A stretch of DNA of 47,426 bases, taken from contig CANQSF010000019.1 in the NCBI GenBank assembly GCA_947626345.1, forward strand, positions 1 through 47,426, in the 5' to 3' direction. The stretch's first letter is position 1. Every line of letters begins with the position of its first letter. Below the pieces are notes generated by a model. That model searched no databases. It was not told where the DNA came from and saw only the letters and a list, made by a program, of their open reading frames with translations. Below are positions 22,380 to 30,786 of the stretch, in pieces. Origin of the DNA: an uncultured Oscillospiraceae bacterium. Its GTDB lineage: Bacteria > Bacillota > Clostridia > Oscillospirales > Oscillospiraceae. The position numbers were made by a program, and so were the translations under genes.

Positions 22380-25205
22380 ATGCCCACCGACTACAACGCC
22401 ACCGTCAACCTTCCCAAGACCGATTTTCCCATGCGCGCCGGCCTGCCCAAGCGGGAGCCGGACATGCTCAAGGCATGGGACGAACTGGATCTTTATCATG
22501 AAATGCTCAAGCGGACCGAGGGCCGGCCCCCCTTCATCCTGCACGACGGCCCTCCGTTCTCCAACGGCAGCCTGCACATGGGCACCGCCCTTAACAAGTG
22601 CCTGAAGGACTTCATCAACCGCTACAAGTCCATGTCCGGCTATCACGTGCCCTATACCCCCGGCTGGGACAACCACGGCATGCCCATCGAGTCGGCCATC
22701 ATCAAGGAGCAGAAGCTCAACCACAAGGCCATGAGCGTCAGCGAATTTCGCAGCGCCTGCCACGCCTACGCCCAGCACTATCTGGACGTGCAGCGTCAGG
22801 GCTTCAAGCGCCTGGGCGTGGTGGGCGACTGGGAGCGGCCCTACCGGACCATGGACCCCAAGTTCGAGGCCCAGGAGGTCAAGGTCTTCGGCCGCATGTA
22901 TGAGAAGGGCTACATCTACAAGGGCAAGAAGCCCGTATACTGGTGCCCCAAGGACGAGACGGCCCTGGCGGAGGCGGAGATCGAGTACTCCGAGGACCCC
23001 TGCAAGTCCATCTATGTGAAATTCAACGTGGTGAACGACCTGGGCAAGCTGGGCGGGTACTGCGACCTTGCCAAGCTCTATTTCGTCATCTGGACCACCA
23101 CCACCTGGACCATCCCCGGCAACCAGGCCATCTGCCTGAACGCAGAGCTGGACTACGTGCTGGCCAAGCAGCCCAACGGTGAGGTGTACATCATCGCCCG
23201 GGATCTGGCGGAGAACCTGCGCCAGGTCATGGGCCTGGACAGCTTCGAGATCCTGGCGGAGATGAAGGGCGCGGAGTTCGAGCTCATGACCGCCAGGCAC
23301 CCCCTCTTCGACCGGGAGAGCGTCGTCATCCTGGGCGATCACGTCACGTTGGACGCCGGCACCGGCTGCGTGCACACCGCTCCCGGCCACGGCCAGGAGG
23401 ACTATGAGGTCTGCCGCAAATACGACGCCTCCGGCAAGACCAACATCGGCATCCTGGTGCCCGTGGACGACCGGGGCCGGATGAACGAGCTGGCCGGGCC
23501 CTATGAGGGGCTCACCACCGACCAGGCCAACGAGCGCATCTTCGCGGACCTGCAGGCCTGCGGCGCGCTGGCCGCCAGCGAGGACATCATCCACCAGTAC
23601 GCCCACTGCTGGCGCTGCCACAGCCCCATCCTCTACCGGGCCACGGACCAGTGGTTCTGCTCCGTGGACGCCTTCAAGGAGGACGCGGTCCGGGCCGCCC
23701 GGAAGGTACAGTGGAACCCCGACTGGGGCGCGGACCGGATGGAGAGCATGATCCGGGAGCGGGCCGACTGGTGCATCAGCCGCCAGCGCCGCTGGGGCCT
23801 GCCCATCCCGGTATTCTACTGCGGCGACTGCGGCAAGCCCGTCTGCACGGCGGAGACCATCGAGTCCGTCTCGAAGATCTTTGGCGAGAAGGGCTCCAAC
23901 GCCTGGTTCGACATGACCGCCGAGGAGCTGCTGCCCGCGGGCTTCACCTGCCCCCACTGCGGCGGCAAGGTCACCGGCAAGGAGACCGACACCCTGGACG
24001 GCTGGTTCGACTCCGGCTCCACCCACATCGCCTCCATGGAGCTGGACGCCCCCGGCACCTGGCCGGCGGACCTGTATCTGGAGGGCGGCGACCAGTTCCG
24101 GGGCTGGTTCCAGTCCAGCCTGCTCACCGCCGTGGCCACCAAGGGCCAGGCCCCCTATAAGGCCGTGCTGTGCCACGGCTGGACCGTGGACGGCGAGGGC
24201 CGGGCCATGCACAAGAGCCTTGGCAACGGCGTCTCCCCCGACGAGCTCACCGCCAAATACGGCGCGGACCTGTGCCGGCTGTGGGCCGCCAGCGCCGACT
24301 TCCGGCTGGATATGCGCTGCTCCGACGCCATCTTCAAGCAGCTTTCGGACAAGTACCTGAAGATCCGCAACACCGCCCGGTTCATCCTGGGCAACCTGGA
24401 CGGCTTCGATCCCAACGCCGATCTGGTGCCCTACGACCGGCTGCTGCCCATCGACCGGTGGGCCCTCAGCCGCGCCGCGGCCCTCATCGACCGGTGCCTG
24501 GCCTGCTATGAGAGATACGAGTTCTGGTCCGTCACCTACGCCATCCACAACTTCTGCGTGGTGGACATGTCCAACGTCTATATGGACGTGGTGAAGGACC
24601 GGCTCTACTGCGAGGCCCGCGGCAGCGAGGCCCGCCGGGCCGCCCAGACCACGCTGTGGACCATCCTGGACGCCATGGTGCGGCTGCTGGCCCCCATCCT
24701 GGCCTTCACGGCGGATGAGATCTGGCTGGCCATGCCCCACCGCGCCGGGGACGACGGCCGCAACGTGATGCTCAACGACATGCCCGCCGGCCACGGCGAG
24801 TGGCGTCTCAGCGAGGAGGAGACCGCCTTCTGGGAGGACAGCCTGCGCCTGCGCTCCGACGTGAACAAGGCCCTGGAGCTGGCCCGTGCCAACAAGGTCA
24901 TCGGCAAGCCCCTGGAGGCCAAGGTGACCATCCACGTGGGCGGTGAGGCCAAGGCCGCCATGGCGCGGATCGCCCGGCAGCCCCTGGAGAGCTTCTTCAT
25001 CGTCTCCGAGGCGGAGCTGGCCGACGGCGAGGGCCCCGGCTGGGCCGGCACGGAGCTGCCCGGCGTCACCATCGAGGTGGCCCAGTCCCAGCTGCCCAAG
25101 TGCCCCCGGTGCTGGACCCACAGCGCCAGCGTGGGCAGCGACGAGAAATATCCCGAGCTCTGCGCCCGGTGCGCCGGCGCGCTGAGAGCCGCCCAGGAGG
25201 CGTAA
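22380..25205 (+). CDS. ileS: Isoleucine-tRNA ligase
   Basis: A 941-residue class I synthetase that charges tRNA-Ile and edits valine. The HIGH element reads LHMGTALNK, the CP1 editing domain is present (GTGCVHTAPGHGQEDYEV), the KMSKS element reads RAMHKSLGN, and the C-terminal zinc finger is CPRCW...CARC, the bacterial type. Extra CxxC pairs (CGDCGKPVC, CPHCGGK) lie before the DTLDGWFDSGS block. ATG 22380 is nine bases after GGAGA; the ATG at 22374 is only three bases away. It lies between divIVA and lspA, the order seen in many Gram-positive genomes. Confidence 0.96.
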   Translation: MPTDYNATVNLPKTDFPMRAGLPKREPDMLKAWDELDLYHEMLKRTEGRPPFILHDGPPFSNGSLHMGTALNKCLKDFINRYKSMSGYHVPYTPGWDNHGMPIESAIIKEQKLNHKAMSVSEFRSACHAYAQHYLDVQRQGFKRLGVVGDWERPYRTMDPKFEAQEVKVFGRMYEKGYIYKGKKPVYWCPKDETALAEAEIEYSEDPCKSIYVKFNVVNDLGKLGGYCDLAKLYFVIWTTTTWTIPGNQAICLNAELDYVLAKQPNGEVYIIARDLAENLRQVMGLDSFEILAEMKGAEFELMTARHPLFDRESVVILGDHVTLDAGTGCVHTAPGHGQEDYEVCRKYDASGKTNIGILVPVDDRGRMNELAGPYEGLTTDQANERIFADLQACGALAASEDIIHQYAHCWRCHSPILYRATDQWFCSVDAFKEDAVRAARKVQWNPDWGADRMESMIRERADWCISRQRRWGLPIPVFYCGDCGKPVCTAETIESVSKIFGEKGSNAWFDMTAEELLPAGFTCPHCGGKVTGKETDTLDGWFDSGSTHIASMELDAPGTWPADLYLEGGDQFRGWFQSSLLTAVATKGQAPYKAVLCHGWTVDGEGRAMHKSLGNGVSPDELTAKYGADLCRLWAASADFRLDMRCSDAIFKQLSDKYLKIRNTARFILGNLDGFDPNADLVPYDRLLPIDRWALSRAAALIDRCLACYERYEFWSVTYAIHNFCVVDMSNVYMDVVKDRLYCEARGSEARRAAQTTLWTILDAMVRLLAPILAFTADEIWLAMPHRAGDDGRNVMLNDMPAGHGEWRLSEEETAFWEDSLRLRSDVNKALELARANKVIGKPLEAKVTIHVGGEAKAAMARIARQPLESFFIVSEAELADGEGPGWAGTELPGVTIEVAQSQLPKCPRCWTHSASVGSDEKYPELCARCAGALRAAQEA

Positions 25206-25248
25206 CGGCCCGCTCCGGGCCTCAGACAGACAGCAGGAGGACAATACG

Positions 25249-26238
25249 GTGATATACGCGATCGTATCCGCGCTGGTCCTGATCCTGGACCAGGCGGTCA
25301 AACTGTGGACGACGAAGAATATCGTGCCCATGGCCATCGGCGACGAGTGCGTGGAGCTGATCCCCGGCGTGCTGCACATGACCAACGTGCAGAACACCGG
25401 AGCGGCCTTCAGCATCCTGGCCAACGCCCGGTGGCTGCTGGTGGCGGTGTCGCTGATCTTCATCATCGGCATCATCGTGCTCATCAGCTCGGAGATCATC
25501 TCCACCAAATTCGGCCGCTGGACGGCGGTGCTGGTGATGGCCGGCGCTCTGGGCAACTGCATCGACCGGGTGTTTTACGGCTACGTGGTGGACATGTTCG
25601 AGATCGAGCTGTTCAACTTCGCGGTGTTCAACGTGGCGGACATCTTCATCACCGTGTGCGGCATCCTGTTCTGCATCCACGTGATCCTCTACCGGGAGCC
25701 GGCGGAGGTGGCCGCGGCGGTGCCGAAAAAGCCCCGTCCGGCCCGGTCTGCCCCCCGCGCTGAGAGCGCCGCGCCCCGTACCAGCCGGCAGGCTGACGCC
25801 CAGAGCGCCGCTCCGGCCCAGCGGCGCACCCGTCCCAGCCGCCCGGCCCGGGAGGACCCCTACGCCGATATCCCCCGGCGGGGCGAGCACCGCTCCCTGG
25901 CCGATGAGCTGAGGCCCGCGGACCCGGACGATCCCTTCGCCGAGTGGGATCTGGGCCAGGAGGTGCCCGACCAGGCGGAGGAGGCCCCCGCGCCCGCCCC
26001 GGCGCGGCCCGCTTCCGGCAGGGCCGGCGGCAGGGCCGCCCCGACGCCGGAGGACGCGTGGGCCGATCTGGAGCTGCCCACCCACCACAAGACGGCGGCC
26101 CGGGCCAGCGCCCCCCAGCCGGCTCCGGCTCCGGCGAAGAGCGCCCCCCGGAGGGTTCCCGAGCCCGCCCCGGCAGCGCCGGCGGAGGAGGAAGAGGAGT
26201 ACTCCCTGGAGGACATCCTGGCGGAGTTCCGGGACTGA
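25249..26238 (+). CDS. lspA: Lipoprotein signal peptidase with a long C-terminal tail
   Basis: LspA is an inner-membrane aspartyl peptidase that removes the signal peptide of lipoproteins after Lgt action. Four membrane helices fill residues 1-148; the catalytic dyad is D106 (GNCIDR) and D131 (FNVAD), and NTGAAFSI is conserved. Unusually, the protein continues to 329 residues: residues 150-310 are Pro/Ala/Arg/Glu-rich and probably disordered, ending in EYSLEDILAEFRD. Ordinary LspA stops near 150-170. The start is GTG 25249, eight bases after AGGAGG. The rluD ATG overlaps its stop (TGATG). Lgt is coded 5 kb downstream on the other strand. Confidence 0.94.
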   Translation: MIYAIVSALVLILDQAVKLWTTKNIVPMAIGDECVELIPGVLHMTNVQNTGAAFSILANARWLLVAVSLIFIIGIIVLISSEIISTKFGRWTAVLVMAGALGNCIDRVFYGYVVDMFEIELFNFAVFNVADIFITVCGILFCIHVILYREPAEVAAAVPKKPRPARSAPRAESAAPRTSRQADAQSAAPAQRRTRPSRPAREDPYADIPRRGEHRSLADELRPADPDDPFAEWDLGQEVPDQAEEAPAPAPARPASGRAGGRAAPTPEDAWADLELPTHHKTAARASAPQPAPAPAKSAPRRVPEPAPAAPAEEEEEYSLEDILAEFRD

Positions 26239-27152
26239 TGGAAAAGACCATACTGTTGAAAGCAGAGGAGAGCGGCGAGAGGATCGACGCTCTCCTTGCC
26301 CGCCAGGAGGATATCCGCAGCCGCTCCGCGGCGGCGCGGCTGCTGGAGGCGGGTCTGGTGACCCTCCGGGGCCGCCCCGTGCGGAAGAACCACCGGGTCA
26401 CGGCGGGGGAGGTCTTCTCCGTGACGGTGCCGGAGCCGGCCCCCGCCGCGGCCACGGCCCAGGCCATCGGCCTGGACGTGGTGTACGAGGACGGGGACGT
26501 GATCGTGGTGAACAAGCCCCGGGGCATGGTGGTCCATCCCGCCCCCGGCCATCCGGACGGCACGCTGGTCAACGCCCTGCTGGCCCACTGCGGCGGGAGC
26601 CTGTCCGGCGTGGGCGGCCAGCTGCGGCCGGGCATCGTCCACCGCATCGACAAGGACACCAGCGGCCTCATCATCGCCGCGAAGAACGACGCCGCCCATG
26701 AGGCCCTGTCCGCCCAGCTGAAGGACAGGAGCCTGTCCCGGGTGTATGACGCGGTGTGCCACGGCGGCTTTCACGACGACGCCGGCACCGTGGACGCCCC
26801 CATCGGCCGGGACCCCCGCAACCGTCAGCGCATGGCCGTGACGGACAAAAACTCCCGCCCGGCGGTGACCCACTGGCAGGTGCTGGCCCGCTATGCCCGC
26901 CACACCTACATCCGCTGCCGGCTGGAGACCGGCCGCACCCACCAGATCCGGGTCCATATGGCCTATACGGGCCATCCCCTGCTGGGGGACACGGTCTACG
27001 GCGGCCGCCGGGACAAGGGCCTGGAGAGCCAGTGCCTGCACGCCCGGGGCTTAAAGTTCATCCACCCCGCCACCGGCCGGCCCATCGAGCTGTGGACGGA
27101 CCTGCCGGACTGGTTTGAGGAAGCGCTGAGCAAGCTGGGGCCCGAGATATAA
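26238..27152 (+). CDS. rluD: RluA/RluD family pseudouridine synthase
   Basis: 304 residues. An N-terminal S4 RNA-binding domain (about 12-75, ERIDALLARQEDIRSRSAAARLL cut by motif) is followed by the catalytic domain with VNKPRGMVVHPA and HRIDKDTSGL, the latter carrying the nucleophilic Asp; GRTHQIRVHM is the third family motif. RluD-type enzymes modify helix 69 of 23S rRNA; RluA-type specificity cannot be excluded. It overlaps lspA by one base, the classic lspA-rluD pair. A palindromic repeat follows rather than a canonical terminator. Confidence 0.94.
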   Translation: MEKTILLKAEESGERIDALLARQEDIRSRSAAARLLEAGLVTLRGRPVRKNHRVTAGEVFSVTVPEPAPAAATAQAIGLDVVYEDGDVIVVNKPRGMVVHPAPGHPDGTLVNALLAHCGGSLSGVGGQLRPGIVHRIDKDTSGLIIAAKNDAAHEALSAQLKDRSLSRVYDAVCHGGFHDDAGTVDAPIGRDPRNRQRMAVTDKNSRPAVTHWQVLARYARHTYIRCRLETGRTHQIRVHMAYTGHPLLGDTVYGGRRDKGLESQCLHARGLKFIHPATGRPIELWTDLPDWFEEALSKLGPEI

Positions 27153-27154
27153 GA

Positions 27155-27257
27155 CCCTCCCCTGCGTAAGGGGATATGCCGGGCGCCGGCGAGGCGAAGG
27201 GGCCGACAATCCCCCAGTCATGCTGGCGCATGACAGCCCCCTTTGCACAAGGGGGCC
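27155..27257. repeat. Dispersed palindromic intergenic repeat (REP/MITE-like)
   Basis: Palindromes in series: CCCC-TGCGTAA-GGGG (27159-27173), GTCATG-CTGGCG-CATGAC (27217-27234) and GCCCCCTT-TGCAC-AAGGGGGC (27236-27256), with GC-rich sequence between. The first shares CCTCCCCTG-GTAAGGGGA with the element at 15268-15288. No coding; it lies between rluD and the membrane protein gene. Confidence 0.7.
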
Positions 27258-27273
27258 AAAGAGGAACGAGATT

Positions 27274-29172
27274 ATGCCCGCACTTATCGTATATCTGCTG
27301 CTGGGCCAGGCCGTCGCCTGGCGGGCGCTGCCCGATCTGCGGGCGGCGGTGAAGGGCTGGCTGGGGCTGGTGTTCGGTTGCGTGGCGCTGATGTGGCTGC
27401 CCTGTCTGCCGGCCTTTTTCATCGGTTTCACCCGCCGGGCCCAGTACATCGCCCTGGCCGCCGCCGGCGTGATCACGCTGGCGCTGCTGCCCTGGAGGAA
27501 GGTCCCGGCCCTAGGGAAGCGAGGACAGCTCTCCCCGCCGGCCGTGAGCCGTGCCGACGCGGTGGGCGCGCTGATGAGCGTGCTGGCCGCCGCCTTCTGC
27601 GGCTATCTCCTATGCACCCACGTGCTGCTGCCCCGGGACGACGGCAGCCTCTGGGTGGGCCAGAGCACCTACGGGGACCTGGCCATGCACCTGGGGTTCG
27701 TGGAGAGCCTGTACCAGCAGGGGACCTTCCCCCCGGAGTACAGCATCTTCCCCGGCCAGCAGATCGACTATCCCTTCCTGGTGGACGCGGCCTCCGCCGG
27801 GCTGCGGTTTTTCGGGCTGAGCCTGCGCATGAGCGTGATCGTGCCCAGCCTTTTCATGCTTCTGGCGGTGTTTTACGGCTTCTGGCTGCTGGCGGACAAG
27901 CTCACCGGGAAGCTGGCGCCCACCGTGGCGGCGTGGCTGCTGTTCGTGTTCAACGGCGGGTTCGGCTTTCTGTACTTTTTGGGCGGGAAGTACAACCTGA
28001 CCACCCTGCTCAGCGGCTTTTACGTGACCCCTACCAACCTGGTGGACGAGGACCTGCGCTGGGTGAACGTGGTGTGCGACATGCTCATCCCCCAGCGGAC
28101 CACCATGGCCGGCTGGTGCGTGGGGCTGGCGGCCATCTATCTGCTCGTCACGGTGCTGGAGCGTTCCGCGGCCGGCGAGAGCTGCCGCCGCCACACCCTG
28201 GCGCTGGGGGTGACCGCCGGGGCCATGCCCATGATCCACACCCACACCTTCCTGGCGCTGGGGGTGCTGTCGGCGGTGTGGTTCTTCGCCTGGCTGGGAA
28301 AGGCCCGCCGGGCGGGCACGGTCCGGTCCCTGGTGACGAGCTACGTGCTCTACGGCGCGGTGTGCATGGCCCTGGCGCTGCCCCAGCTGCTCCGCTGGAC
28401 CTTCGACGCGGCGGGCACCGGGCGGCTGATCTGGTTCAACCCGGGCTGGGTCCACGGCGATACCCCCTGGCTGCTGTTCTGGATCATCAACGGCGGCGTG
28501 GTGTTCTGCGCCATGCTGGCCATGCTGCCGTTTCTGCGGGGGGACCGGCTGCGGCTGTTCTCCGGGGCGGCGGCGCTGTTCATCCTGGGCAACCTGGTGG
28601 CCTTCCAGCCCAATCCCTACGACGACAACAAGCTGCTGTACATCTGGTACATGATCGGGGACATCCTGGCCTGCGGCTGGCTGTGGGAGCAGCTGGCCCG
28701 CATCCGGCCCCGGGCGCTGGCCCGGTCCGCGGCGGCGGTGTTCGTCGCGCTGGGGATGCTCTCCGGGACCATGACCATGCTGCGGGAGGCGGTCAGCGAA
28801 TATCAGCTGTTCAGCCCCGCCCAGGTATCCGCCGCCGATTTCATCCTGGCCGAGACCCCGGCGGACAGCCTGTTCCTCACCTCCACCGACCACGCCAACC
28901 CGGTGGCCGTACTGGCGGGGCGGAACATCCTGTGCGGAGCGGGGATGTATCTGTACTACCACGGCGTGGACTACGGCGAGCGGGAGGCCCAGGTGGCGGA
29001 GATGTACAAGGGCGGGGAGGTCTTCGAGATCTTCGCGGCGAAATACGGCGTGGACTACGTGTACATCAGCTCCTCGGAGAGCTCCAAATACGCGGTGGAT
29101 CTGGACTATTTCACCGCCCGGTATCCCCTGGTCTACGACCGGGACGGCGTCAGCATCTTCCAAATCTCGTGA
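27274..29172 (+). CDS. Polytopic membrane protein, GT-C glycosyltransferase-like
   Basis: 632 residues with about a dozen hydrophobic segments and a C-terminal soluble part of about 130 residues. The loop after the third or fourth helix carries YGDLAMHLGFVESL, and a later loop has QIDYPFLVDAASAG, reminiscent of the acidic first-loop motif of lipid-linked GT-C enzymes, but I cannot name a family with certainty. The C-terminal part (LAETPADSLFLTSTDHANPVAVLAGR, KYGVDYVYIS) resembles the domain that follows the membrane part in several sugar transferases. ATG 27274 has GAGGAA. With the GtrA-type gene downstream it suggests envelope glycan modification (inference). Confidence 0.65.
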   Translation: MPALIVYLLLGQAVAWRALPDLRAAVKGWLGLVFGCVALMWLPCLPAFFIGFTRRAQYIALAAAGVITLALLPWRKVPALGKRGQLSPPAVSRADAVGALMSVLAAAFCGYLLCTHVLLPRDDGSLWVGQSTYGDLAMHLGFVESLYQQGTFPPEYSIFPGQQIDYPFLVDAASAGLRFFGLSLRMSVIVPSLFMLLAVFYGFWLLADKLTGKLAPTVAAWLLFVFNGGFGFLYFLGGKYNLTTLLSGFYVTPTNLVDEDLRWVNVVCDMLIPQRTTMAGWCVGLAAIYLLVTVLERSAAGESCRRHTLALGVTAGAMPMIHTHTFLALGVLSAVWFFAWLGKARRAGTVRSLVTSYVLYGAVCMALALPQLLRWTFDAAGTGRLIWFNPGWVHGDTPWLLFWIINGGVVFCAMLAMLPFLRGDRLRLFSGAAALFILGNLVAFQPNPYDDNKLLYIWYMIGDILACGWLWEQLARIRPRALARSAAAVFVALGMLSGTMTMLREAVSEYQLFSPAQVSAADFILAETPADSLFLTSTDHANPVAVLAGRNILCGAGMYLYYHGVDYGEREAQVAEMYKGGEVFEIFAAKYGVDYVYISSSESSKYAVDLDYFTARYPLVYDRDGVSIFQIS

Positions 29173-29186
29173 AGATGTGATATACT
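29158..29186 (+). promoter_or_regulatory. Promoter of the lipoprotein-gtrA unit
   Basis: Extended -10 TGATATACT (TG at 29178-29179, TATACT 29181-29186) with a weak TTCCAA (29158-29163) 17 bases upstream. It overlaps the end of the preceding gene. Confidence 0.5.
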
Positions 29187-29232
29187 GGTGGGCGTCGTAC
29201 AGAAAAAGATCCCATCCCATGGAGGAACCGAC

Positions 29233-29727
29233 ATGAAAAAATGCATCGCGCTGCTGCTGACCGCCCTGCTGCTGGCGGGGCTGTGCGCCTGCGGCGGGCA
29301 CGACGAGGCAGCCGCTCCCACCGCCGAACCCACCGAGGACCCCGCCCTGGCGGCGTCCCAGTCCGACGCCGCTCTGGCGGCCCAGAACACCCCGCCCGCC
29401 TCCGGCACCGACGCCGTCCCCTCCGGGGATATGGCCCGGGCCATGGAGTACATCGGCCAGCCGGTGGAGGAGCTCTACGCCGCCCTGGGCCAGCCCGCCG
29501 AGGAGCCGGTCTACGGCCCCTCCTGCCTGACCGAGGGCGCCGAGGACGGCATCCTCACCTACCCGGGCTTTTACGTGTGGACCGTGCGCACCGCGGACGG
29601 GGAGACCGTCCAGGACGTGTATCCCGCCGAGGAGCCCGTCGAAGAGGAGCCCATGGAAGAAGAGCCCGCCGCGGCGGATGAGGCCGACGGGGCCCAGCCC
29701 GCTGCGGACGGCGCCGCCGGGGGCTGA
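29233..29727 (+). CDS. Small hypothetical lipoprotein
   Basis: 164 residues. A lipoprotein signal (MKKCIALLLTALLLAG) ends in lipobox LCAC, so Cys20 is probably lipidated by Lgt and cut by LspA, both coded in this window. A Thr/Pro/Ala/Glu linker follows, then a small domain (about 75-135: DMARAMEYIGQPVEELYAALGQ, GILTYPGFYVWTV) and an acidic tail with EEPMEEEP repeats. The domain resembles the small beta folds in other clostridial lipoproteins, but I do not recognise a function. GGAGGAA precedes the ATG. gtrA follows two bases after its stop. Confidence 0.8.
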   Translation: MKKCIALLLTALLLAGLCACGGHDEAAAPTAEPTEDPALAASQSDAALAAQNTPPASGTDAVPSGDMARAMEYIGQPVEELYAALGQPAEEPVYGPSCLTEGAEDGILTYPGFYVWTVRTADGETVQDVYPAEEPVEEEPMEEEPAAADEADGAQPAADGAAGG

Positions 29728-29729
29728 CC

Positions 29730-30164
29730 ATGGCGGAAAAGCTGCGGGCGCTGTTTGAAAAATACCGGGAGATCATCAGCTACCTGTTCTTCGGCGGACT
29801 GACCACCCTGGTCAGCTGGGTCACCTACGCCCTGTTCGCCGGGCCGCTGGGCCTGACTGTGACGGCCGCCAACGTCCTCAGCTGGATCTGCGCGGTGTCC
29901 TTCGCCTTCGTGACCAACAAGCTGTGGGTGTTCGGCTCCAGGAGCTGGGCCTGGCCCGGGTGGCTGAAAGAGGCCGGCTCCTTTCTGGCGGGACGGCTGT
30001 TCTCCGGCGCGGTGGAGCTGGGCGGGCTGCCGCTGCTGATGGCGCTGGGCCTGGACCAGCCGCTGTTCGGCGTGGAGGGCTTCGCCGCCAAGATCATCGT
30101 CTCCATCGTGGTCATCATCCTCAACTACGTCATATCCAAGCTGTTCGTGTTCCGCAGAAAGTAA
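29730..30164 (+). CDS. GtrA family membrane protein
   Basis: 144 residues with four membrane helices. The first, after a short amphipathic start, reads ISYLFFGGLTTLVSWVTYALF, and the second has the FAFVTNKLWVF motif; both are hallmarks of GtrA. Members are thought to move polyprenyl-linked sugars across the membrane or to assist the partner glycosyltransferase. The partner might be the polytopic protein coded 560 bases upstream (inference). It starts two bases after the lipoprotein stop, within GC-rich sequence with GGGGG as ribosome site. Confidence 0.88.
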   Translation: MAEKLRALFEKYREIISYLFFGGLTTLVSWVTYALFAGPLGLTVTAANVLSWICAVSFAFVTNKLWVFGSRSWAWPGWLKEAGSFLAGRLFSGAVELGGLPLLMALGLDQPLFGVEGFAAKIIVSIVVIILNYVISKLFVFRRK

Positions 30165-30170
30165 CGGCAT

Positions 30171-30208
30171 AAAAAGACCGCCGCGCTCAGAGCGCGGCGG
30201 TCTTTTTT
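30171..30208. terminator. Bidirectional terminator
   Basis: A 17-bp perfect stem (30171-30187 with 30191-30207) with AAAAA on one side and TTTTTT on the other. It serves gtrA (plus) and the converging coiled-coil gene (minus, stop at 30216). Confidence 0.92.
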
Positions 30209-30215
30209 GCTTTTT

Positions 30216-30716
30216 TCAGTTCCAGTGGGGGCCGTCGTCCTGGTTCTCGTGGTACTCCTCGTGGGGCGGCTCCTGGTACTCCTCATGATACTCCTCATGG
30301 CGCTCCTCGTGAGTCTCCTCCTCGTGGATCTCCACCTCCACGTCCGCCTCGGTCTGGTCCACCACAGACGCGAAATCGGCGTCCTGGGCCTGCTCATCGG
30401 CGGTCATCGACTCCTTGATCCGGGCAATCTCCTCCTCCATGGACGCGATGGACGCCATGGCTATGTCGATCTGCTGGCATACCTGCGCCAGACCCGCCTC
30501 CGGCGCGTCATGATGGCTCTCATAGTACAGCTTGCCCAGCTCGGTGTAGGCCTTCTTCGCCGCGTCCTTCTGGCCGGAGATGTCCATGTTCAGCTTGGCG
30601 ATGCGGCTGACCTGCTTGGTCTTGGTAGCGGCCACGCCGGCCACATCCTTGGCCGTCTCCGCAGCCTTGGAAGCGAACGCGCCGACCTTGTCCATAAAAT
30701 CACTGAATCCCGACAT
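30216..30716 (-). CDS. Hypothetical coiled-coil protein with His/Glu-rich tail
   Basis: 166 residues, no signal peptide. Residues 1-50 are an Ala/Lys helix (AFASKAAETAKDVAGVAATKTKQ); 50-110 predict a coiled coil with KKAYTELGKLYYESH, a pattern found in small clostridial proteins often placed near zinc-ribbon domains. From about residue 127 the chain repeats HEE-type units (HEEETHEERHEEYHEEY), with seven histidines in the last 40 residues, which might bind metal ions. I do not recognise a function. The ATG has AAGGAGG ten bases upstream. It has its own promoter-like -10 and a terminator. Confidence 0.8.
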   Translation of the reverse strand: MSGFSDFMDKVGAFASKAAETAKDVAGVAATKTKQVSRIAKLNMDISGQKDAAKKAYTELGKLYYESHHDAPEAGLAQVCQQIDIAMASIASMEEEIARIKESMTADEQAQDADFASVVDQTEADVEVEIHEEETHEERHEEYHEEYQEPPHEEYHENQDDGPHWN

Positions 30717-30748
30717 TGTTTGTGCCTCCTTTTTGCATTTCTCTTTTT

Positions 30749-30754
30749 ATTATA
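30749..30754 (-). promoter_or_regulatory. -10 element of the coiled-coil gene
   Basis: Perfect TATAAT on the minus strand in an AT-rich stretch 33 bases before the start codon; no good -35 is visible at 16-18 bases. Confidence 0.4.
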
Positions 30755-30786
30755 TTTGTTTCCGCAGGTTTTTCGCTGGTATTTTT

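Noticed and set aside
22359..25562. 1067-residue open frame opposite ileS
   Set aside because: Same antisense GC effect; no signal or domain, and it crosses the ileS-lspA junction.
27220..27273. Upstream start for the polytopic membrane protein
   Set aside because: It lies in the palindromic repeat; the ATG at 27274 has GAGGAA and starts the first membrane helix.
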